Below are positions 59,477 to 64,000 of a stretch of 64,000 nt of DNA, one piece after another (the stretch's first letter is position 1; every line of letters begins with the position of its first letter). The DNA is from Actinomycetospora sp. NBRC 106378. GTDB lineage: Bacteria > Actinomycetota > Actinomycetes > Mycobacteriales > Pseudonocardiaceae. Below the pieces are notes generated by a model, which was not told where the DNA came from, ran no database searches, and was given only the letters and a program-made list of their open reading frames with translations. The stretch lies in contig NZ_BSTT01000011.1 in NCBI RefSeq assembly GCF_030269685.1, positions 116,477-180,476 of the forward strand. The letters run 5' to 3'. A program made the translations under genes and the position numbers.

Positions 59477-61282
59477 TCAGCTCGTCCCGAGCGGCTCGAG
59501 CTGCTCCCGGCGCGGGTCCGGCGCGGCGAGGCGGAGCTTGTCGGCCTCCTCGTCGGTCTCGACCATCTGCGACCGCCGCTCCGCCTCGACCCGCTCGACG
59601 TACGACCGGACCTCCTCGTCGCGGGTGGCGGCACTCCAGCCGAGCAGCGACGCCATCTGGTCGGCCACCGACTCCGCCGAGTCGACCCCGCGGTGGGCGT
59701 ACTCGATGGAGATGCGGGTCCGGCGGGTGAGGACGTCGTCGAGGTGCAGCGCGCCCTCGTAGGCGACGGCGTACGCGATCTCGACGCGCAGGTAGTCGGG
59801 CGAGCCCGGCACCGGCTCGCGCAGTGACGGGTCGTCCTCGGTCATCGCCAGCAGGCCGTGGAGCAGCGAGCCGTACCGGTCGAGCAGGTGCCGCACCCGG
59901 TGCGGGTGGAGGTCGTACTGCCGCCCGATGTGCTCGGCCTGGTTGACCAGGGCGAAGTAGCCGTCGGCTCCGATCAGCGGCACCCGGTCGGTGATCGACG
60001 GGGCGACGCGTGCCGGGATGTCCTGGACGGCCATGTCGAGCGCGTCCTTGGCCATGACGCGGTACGTCGTGTACTTGCCGCCGGCGATCGACACCATGCC
60101 CGGCATCACGCGCGACACGGCGTGCTCGCGCGAGAGCTTGGAGGTCTCCTCGCTCTCGCCGGCGAGCAGGGGCCGCAGTCCGGCGTAGACACCCTCGATG
60201 TCGTCGTGGGTCAGCGGCGTGACCAGGACGGCGTTGATGTGCTCGAGCAGGTAGTCGATGTCGTGGCGCGTCGCCGCGGGGTGCGCGAGGTCGAGCCGCC
60301 ACGTGGTGTCGGTGGTGCCGACGATCCAGTGGTTGCGCCACGGGATCACGAACAGCACCGACTTCTCGGTCCGCAGGATCATGCCGACGTCCGACGGGAT
60401 CTTGTCGCGGGCCACGAGGAAGTGCACGCCCTTCGAGGCGTTCACCTTGAAGCGACCGCGGGTGCCCGCGGTGTGCTGCATCTGGTCGGTCCAGACCCCG
60501 GTGCAGTTGACCACCACGTGCGCCCGCACGTCGGTCTCGCGGCCGGTCTCGACGTCGCGCACCCGCACCCCGGCGATCCGGTCGACCTCGTGGAGGAAGT
60601 CGACGACCTGCGTCGAGGTGCGCACGACCGCGCCGTACTGCGCGGCGGTGCGGCCGACCATCATCGTGTGGCGGGCGTCGTCGGCCTGCGCGTCGTAGTA
60701 GCGGACCGCGCCGACGAGGGCGTCGCGCTTGAGCGCGGGCGCCATCCGAAGCGCGCCCGAGCGGGTCAGCTGCTTCTGCTTGGGCAGCGAGCTCCTGCCG
60801 CCCATCGTGTCGTAGAGCGTGACCCCTGCGGTGACGTACGGGCGCTCCCACACGTGGTGGGTCAACGGGTAGAGGAACGGCACCGGCTTGATCAGGTGCG
60901 GGGCGAGCCGGGTCATGTTCAGCTCGCGCTCGAACAGCGCCTCGCGCACCAGCCCGAAGTCGAGCTGCTCGAGGTAGCGCAGGCCGCCGTGGAAGAGCTT
61001 GGACGAACGGCTCGACGTGCCGGCCGCGAGGTCGCGCGCCTCGACGAGGGCGACCGACAGGCCGCGGGTGGCGGCGTCGAGCGCGGCACCCACACCGACC
61101 ACGCCCCCGCCGACCACGACGACGTCGAACTGCTCGGTCGAGAGCCGGTCCCAGGACCGGGCGCGCTCGGCAGGACCGAGGCGGGCGGGTTCGGTGACGG
61201 CGTCGAGCGACTCGGCTTCCGGAGTGCCGGCTCCGTCCACCGTGGACTCGTTCGCACCGGTCGGGGCGGACTTCCCAGCCAC
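59477..61282 (-). CDS. glpD: Glycerol-3-phosphate dehydrogenase, FAD-dependent
   Basis: Membrane-associated flavoenzyme oxidising glycerol-3-phosphate to dihydroxyacetone phosphate. 601 aa from GTG 61282, which has GAGGAGG 6 nt upstream; the open frame continues to 61492 without such a site. FAD motif VVVVGGGVVGVGAALDAATRG begins at residue 54. GTSSRSSKLFHGGLRYLEQ, VVNCTGVWTD and a C-terminal capping region with VDSAESVADQMASLLGWSAATRDEEVRSYVERVEAERR follow. Divergent from glpF-glpK, which import and phosphorylate glycerol. Confidence 0.95.
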   Translation of the reverse strand: MAGKSAPTGANESTVDGAGTPEAESLDAVTEPARLGPAERARSWDRLSTEQFDVVVVGGGVVGVGAALDAATRGLSVALVEARDLAAGTSSRSSKLFHGGLRYLEQLDFGLVREALFERELNMTRLAPHLIKPVPFLYPLTHHVWERPYVTAGVTLYDTMGGRSSLPKQKQLTRSGALRMAPALKRDALVGAVRYYDAQADDARHTMMVGRTAAQYGAVVRTSTQVVDFLHEVDRIAGVRVRDVETGRETDVRAHVVVNCTGVWTDQMQHTAGTRGRFKVNASKGVHFLVARDKIPSDVGMILRTEKSVLFVIPWRNHWIVGTTDTTWRLDLAHPAATRHDIDYLLEHINAVLVTPLTHDDIEGVYAGLRPLLAGESEETSKLSREHAVSRVMPGMVSIAGGKYTTYRVMAKDALDMAVQDIPARVAPSITDRVPLIGADGYFALVNQAEHIGRQYDLHPHRVRHLLDRYGSLLHGLLAMTEDDPSLREPVPGSPDYLRVEIAYAVAYEGALHLDDVLTRRTRISIEYAHRGVDSAESVADQMASLLGWSAATRDEEVRSYVERVEAERRSQMVETDEEADKLRLAAPDPRREQLEPLGTS

Positions 61283-61443
61283 GTCGGGCCTCCTCGTACG
61301 TTCGGTGTCAGGCCTCTGCTCCGTGCGGCGCAACGGGTGTTCCCCGGTCGTCACCTGCGGCAACGTCCGGGGTCTTCCCCGCGACGGCGTCGCCCACGCT
61401 ACCCGCGCGGCACTCCCTCCGGGATGCACCGAGTGGCGGCCCG

Positions 61444-61455
61444 GAAAGCGCTTTC
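61444..61455. promoter_or_regulatory. Palindrome GAAAGCGCTTTC in the glp divergent region
   Basis: Perfect 12-bp dyad, similar to LacI/cre-type operators, between glpD and glpF. A second CTTTCG...CGAAAG pair (61452-61469) overlaps it. The 61283-61559 region is otherwise non-coding. Confidence 0.45.
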
Positions 61456-61495
61456 GTCGTGGCCGAAAGGCATAGACACATGTGACGTGCACGAC

Positions 61496-61501
61496 TAGCG
61501 T
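61496..61501 (+). promoter_or_regulatory. Candidate -10 box of glpF promoter
   Basis: TAGCGT, giving a leader of about 53 nt with GGGGGAGG (61547-61554) before GTG 61560. An alternative TAGACA lies at 61473. Confidence 0.4.
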
Positions 61502-61559
61502 CCGCCGCGCTCGTCAGCGCGGACCGGGCCGCGTCGAGGGCACGACGGGGGAGGTCGAC

Positions 61560-62291
61560 GTGACTCCGACGCTCAGCGGCGGCGAGATCATCCTGTGGGA
61601 GTTCCTCGGAACGGCGGCCCTGCTCCTCTTCGGTGTCGGGGTCGTCGCCAACGTGATCCTCCCCCGCTCCAACGCCGACGGGGACACCTCGCACTGGGTC
61701 ATCATCGTGATCGGCTGGGGCGTCGGCGTCCTCACGGGCGCGAGCATCGCCGACAAGACCGGCGGACACATCAACCCGGCGGTGACGATCGGGCTCGCGA
61801 TGGCGGGCAAGACCCCGTGGTCGGAAGTGCCCTTCTACCTCGTCGGCCAGTTACTGGGAGCGTTCGTCGGCGCCACCCTCGCCTGGCTGGTCTACAAGCT
61901 GCAGTTCGACGCGAACCGGGAGCAGAACGCCGACACCGTCGGCATCTTCGCCACCAACCCGCCGATCAAGAAGCCGGTGTGGAACCTGGTCAGCGAGACG
62001 ATCGCGACCTTCTTCCTCGTGCTGTTCATCCTCGTCGCGCCCTACCAGTCGCCGGCGAACTACGCCGCGGTGACGGCGCTCGTCGTCGGGATCGGTGCGG
62101 CGCTCGGCGGGCCGACGGGCTACGCCATCAACCCCGCCCGCGACCTCGGGCCCCGGGCGGCCTACTCGGTGCTGCCGATCCCCGGGAAGGGCACGGCCGA
62201 CTGGGGCTACGCCTGGGTGCCGATCGTCGGCCCGTTGCTGGGCGCGGTCCTCGCCGGCCTGCTCGCCCTCGTCCTGCCCACCGCCAGCTGA
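61560..62291 (+). CDS. glpF: Glycerol facilitator (aquaglyceroporin)
   Basis: MIP-family channel, 243 aa with six helices. NPA boxes GGHINPAVTIG (near 72-74) and GYAINPARDLGPR (near 186-188, the following R matching glycerol channels). LWEFLGTAALLLFGVGVVANVIL is helix 1. GTG 61560 has GGGGGAGG 5 nt upstream. Operon with glpK, 42-nt gap. Confidence 0.94.
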   Translation: MTPTLSGGEIILWEFLGTAALLLFGVGVVANVILPRSNADGDTSHWVIIVIGWGVGVLTGASIADKTGGHINPAVTIGLAMAGKTPWSEVPFYLVGQLLGAFVGATLAWLVYKLQFDANREQNADTVGIFATNPPIKKPVWNLVSETIATFFLVLFILVAPYQSPANYAAVTALVVGIGAALGGPTGYAINPARDLGPRAAYSVLPIPGKGTADWGYAWVPIVGPLLGAVLAGLLALVLPTAS

Positions 62292-62333
62292 CACCATCGC
62301 CCCACCCCGAACCGGAGAAGAGGAGCAGGCTCG

Positions 62334-63836
62334 ATGACCCAGTACGTCGCGGCGATCGACCAGGGCACCACCTCGACGCGGTGCATGATCTTCGACCACT
62401 CCGGTCGGGTCGTGGCCGTCGACCAGCTCGAGCACCAGCAGATCTTCCCGAAGGCGGGGTGGGTCGAGCACGACGCCGCCGAGATCTGGGGCAACACCCG
62501 TCAGGTCTGCGGCGGGGCGCTCGCCCGGGCCGACCTGGACGCGTCCGACATCGCCGCCGTCGGGATCACCAACCAGCGCGAGACCACGGTCGTCTGGGAC
62601 AAGGCGACCGGCGAGCCCATCTACAACGCCATCGTCTGGCAGGACACGCGGACGCAGGCGATCTGCGACGAGCTCGGCGCGCTGGGCGGTGGCGCCGAGC
62701 GCTACCGCACGAAGACCGGGCTCCCGCTCGCCACCTACTTCGCCGGCCCGAAGGCCCGCTGGATCCTCGACCAGGTCGACGGCGCCCGGGAGCGGGCGGA
62801 GCGCGGCGAGCTCGCCTTCGGGACGATGGACACCTGGGTGCTGTGGAACGCCACCGGCGGCACCGAGGGCGGCCTGCACGTCACCGACCCGACGAACGCG
62901 TCGCGCACCCTGCTCATGAACATCGACACCCTGGAGTGGGACCCGGAGCTCTGCGAGGAGATCGGGGTCCCGATGGCGATGCTGCCGGAGATCCGATCGT
63001 CGTCGGAGGTCTACGCCCCGATCCGCGCCCGCGGCACGTTCCGCGACGTGCCGGTCGCCGGGATCCTCGGCGACCAGCAGGCCGCGACGTTCGGGCAGGC
63101 CTGCCTGGAGGTCGGCGAGGCCAAGAACACCTACGGGACCGGCAACTTCGTGCTGCTCAACACCGGCACCGAGAAGGTCGAGTCGAAGAACGGCCTGCTC
63201 ACGACGGTCTGCTACAAGATCGGCGACCAGCCCCAGGTCTACGCCCTCGAGGGCTCGATCGCGGTGACCGGCTCGCTCGTGCAGTGGCTGCGCGACAACC
63301 TCGGGATGATCTCCTCCGCCCCCGAGGTGGAGGACCTCGCGAAGGCGGTCGACGACAACGGCGGCGCCTACATCGTGCCCGCGTTCTCCGGCCTGTTCGC
63401 CCCGCACTGGCGCTCCGACGCCCGCGGCGTGATCGTCGGCCTCACCCGCTACGTCAACAAGGGCCACATCGCCCGGGCGGTCCTCGAGGCGACGGCGTTC
63501 CAGACGCGCGAGGTCATCGACGCCATGAACGCCGACTCCGGCGTGCCCCTGACGACGCTCAAGGTCGACGGCGGCATGGTCGGCAACGAGGTGCTCATGC
63601 AGTTCCAGGCCGACCTGCTCGGCGTCGAGGTGGTCCGTCCGGTGGTCTCGGAGACGACGGCGCTCGGCGCGGCCTACGCGGCCGGGCTCGCCGTCGGGTT
63701 CTGGTCGGGCGAGCAGGACATCCGCGACAACTGGGCGCAGGACAAGGTCTGGGAGCCCTCGATGGACCCGGCCGAGCGCGACCGGCTCTACGAGGAGTGG
63801 AAGAAGGCGGTCACGCGCACCTTCGACTGGGTGTAG
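62334..63836 (+). CDS. glpK: Glycerol kinase
   Basis: ATP-dependent, makes glycerol-3-phosphate for GlpD and lipids. 500 aa. FGGY-type motifs are [22 protein letters not shown] (phosphate-1), [65 protein letters not shown] and [23 protein letters not shown] 62334 follows AGGAG. Ends 44 nt before the apparent insertion-sequence end. Confidence 0.97.
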   Translation: MTQYVAAIDQGTTSTRCMIFDHSGRVVAVDQLEHQQIFPKAGWVEHDAAEIWGNTRQVCGGALARADLDASDIAAVGITNQRETTVVWDKATGEPIYNAIVWQDTRTQAICDELGALGGGAERYRTKTGLPLATYFAGPKARWILDQVDGARERAERGELAFGTMDTWVLWNATGGTEGGLHVTDPTNASRTLLMNIDTLEWDPELCEEIGVPMAMLPEIRSSSEVYAPIRARGTFRDVPVAGILGDQQAATFGQACLEVGEAKNTYGTGNFVLLNTGTEKVESKNGLLTTVCYKIGDQPQVYALEGSIAVTGSLVQWLRDNLGMISSAPEVEDLAKAVDDNGGAYIVPAFSGLFAPHWRSDARGVIVGLTRYVNKGHIARAVLEATAFQTREVIDAMNADSGVPLTTLKVDGGMVGNEVLMQFQADLLGVEVVRPVVSETTALGAAYAAGLAVGFWSGEQDIRDNWAQDKVWEPSMDPAERDRLYEEWKKAVTRTFDWV

Positions 63837-63879
63837 GTGGCCTCCGGCCCCGTGAGTACTCCTCCGTGCCCCAGCACGG

Positions 63880-64000
63880 TGTCTGTGCTCAGGACATCGA
63901 GGACAGTTGATGTCTCAGCACATCGCGGACACTGAGCAGGCCCGCTGGGTGGGTTGGTCACGGTGGTGACCAGCCTGCTCGGCTGTGGGCAGGACAGGGT
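63880..64000. mobile_element. Probable end of an IS481/IS21-like insertion sequence (rest outside window)
   Basis: Begins TGTCTGTGCTCAGGACATCG. Two 18-nt direct repeats, CTCAGGACATCGAGGACA (63888-63905) and CTCAGCACATCGCGGACA (63914-63931), match at 16 of 18 positions. Ordered ACATCG-GGACA repeats after a TG terminus resemble ends of IS481- or IS21-type elements in actinobacteria. A short frame from ATG 63910 stops after 19 codons, so the transposase would start beyond the edge. Family is a guess from pattern. Confidence 0.4.

Overview
The window is a very GC-rich actinobacterial chromosome segment. Its gene order matches the Mycobacterium tuberculosis stretch from mtrB to accA3 (roughly Rv3245c to Rv3285) recalled from memory: mtrB-mtrA-tmk-ahcY, manA-SIS-Trm112-manB-DUF3499, a metallopeptidase-like gene, whiB2, fbiA-fbiB, mannose-1-phosphate guanylyltransferase, wbbL, rmlD, an LCP protein, TIGR03089, fadE25, purE-purK, gtrA, a PH protein, birA, accD5-accE, maf and accA3. 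WhiB, F420 biosynthesis, leaderless promoters and the absence of mycobacterial alkB-rubredoxin genes at this spot suggest a Pseudonocardiales-like organism. The genus cannot be fixed from the sequence alone.

Layout. 1-4.9 kb holds the MtrAB two-component system, thymidylate kinase and an SAH-riboswitch-controlled ahcY. 5-8.5 kb holds an acyl-CoA ligase and an amino acid permease. 8.5-18.5 kb holds the mannose-phosphate operon, a giant glycosyltransferase/membrane protein and whiB2. 18.7-22.4 kb holds a site-2-type protease and the F420 genes fbiA-fbiB with a Nudix gene. 22.4-31.8 kb holds a lipoprotein serine hydrolase, GDP-mannose and rhamnose envelope genes and an LCP protein. 31.8-35 kb holds fadE25 and purEK. 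35-45.6 kb is an accessory block inserted between purK and gtrA relative to M. tuberculosis: a sigma factor fused to anti-sigma-like and membrane parts, a FecBCD-type importer, a LiaF-like protein, oxidoreductases, a methyltransferase, a DUF1540 protein and a degenerate ABC ATPase behind a candidate iron box. 45.7-50 kb holds gtrA, a second two-component system and an inositol-monophosphatase-type gene. 50-56.7 kb holds biotin ligase and acyl-CoA carboxylase genes. 56.8-63.8 kb holds a DUF1707 protein, an MFS exporter with an extra beta domain, and divergent glpD / glpF-glpK. The right edge looks like the end of an insertion sequence.

How the genes work together. ManA, ManB and the guanylyltransferase supply GDP-mannose. 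RmlD and WbbL supply and transfer rhamnose to the arabinogalactan linker, and the LCP protein probably attaches wall polymer. BirA, AccA3, AccD5 and AccE form one biotin-carboxylase module. FbiA and FbiB make F420, which the LLM-family oxidoreductase at 43.8-44.7 kb may use.

The main non-genic observations are two dispersed intergenic repeat families: seven copies of a 60-nt imperfect palindrome, mostly in pairs, and four copies of a GGTGGCAGGAAAGCG element, two of them long hairpins between convergent genes. There is also a recurrent TANNNT box 6-9 nt before start codons, the signature of leaderless transcription. No tRNA, rRNA or CRISPR array was seen. Many long ORFs on the opposite strand are GC-rich shadows and are left out.
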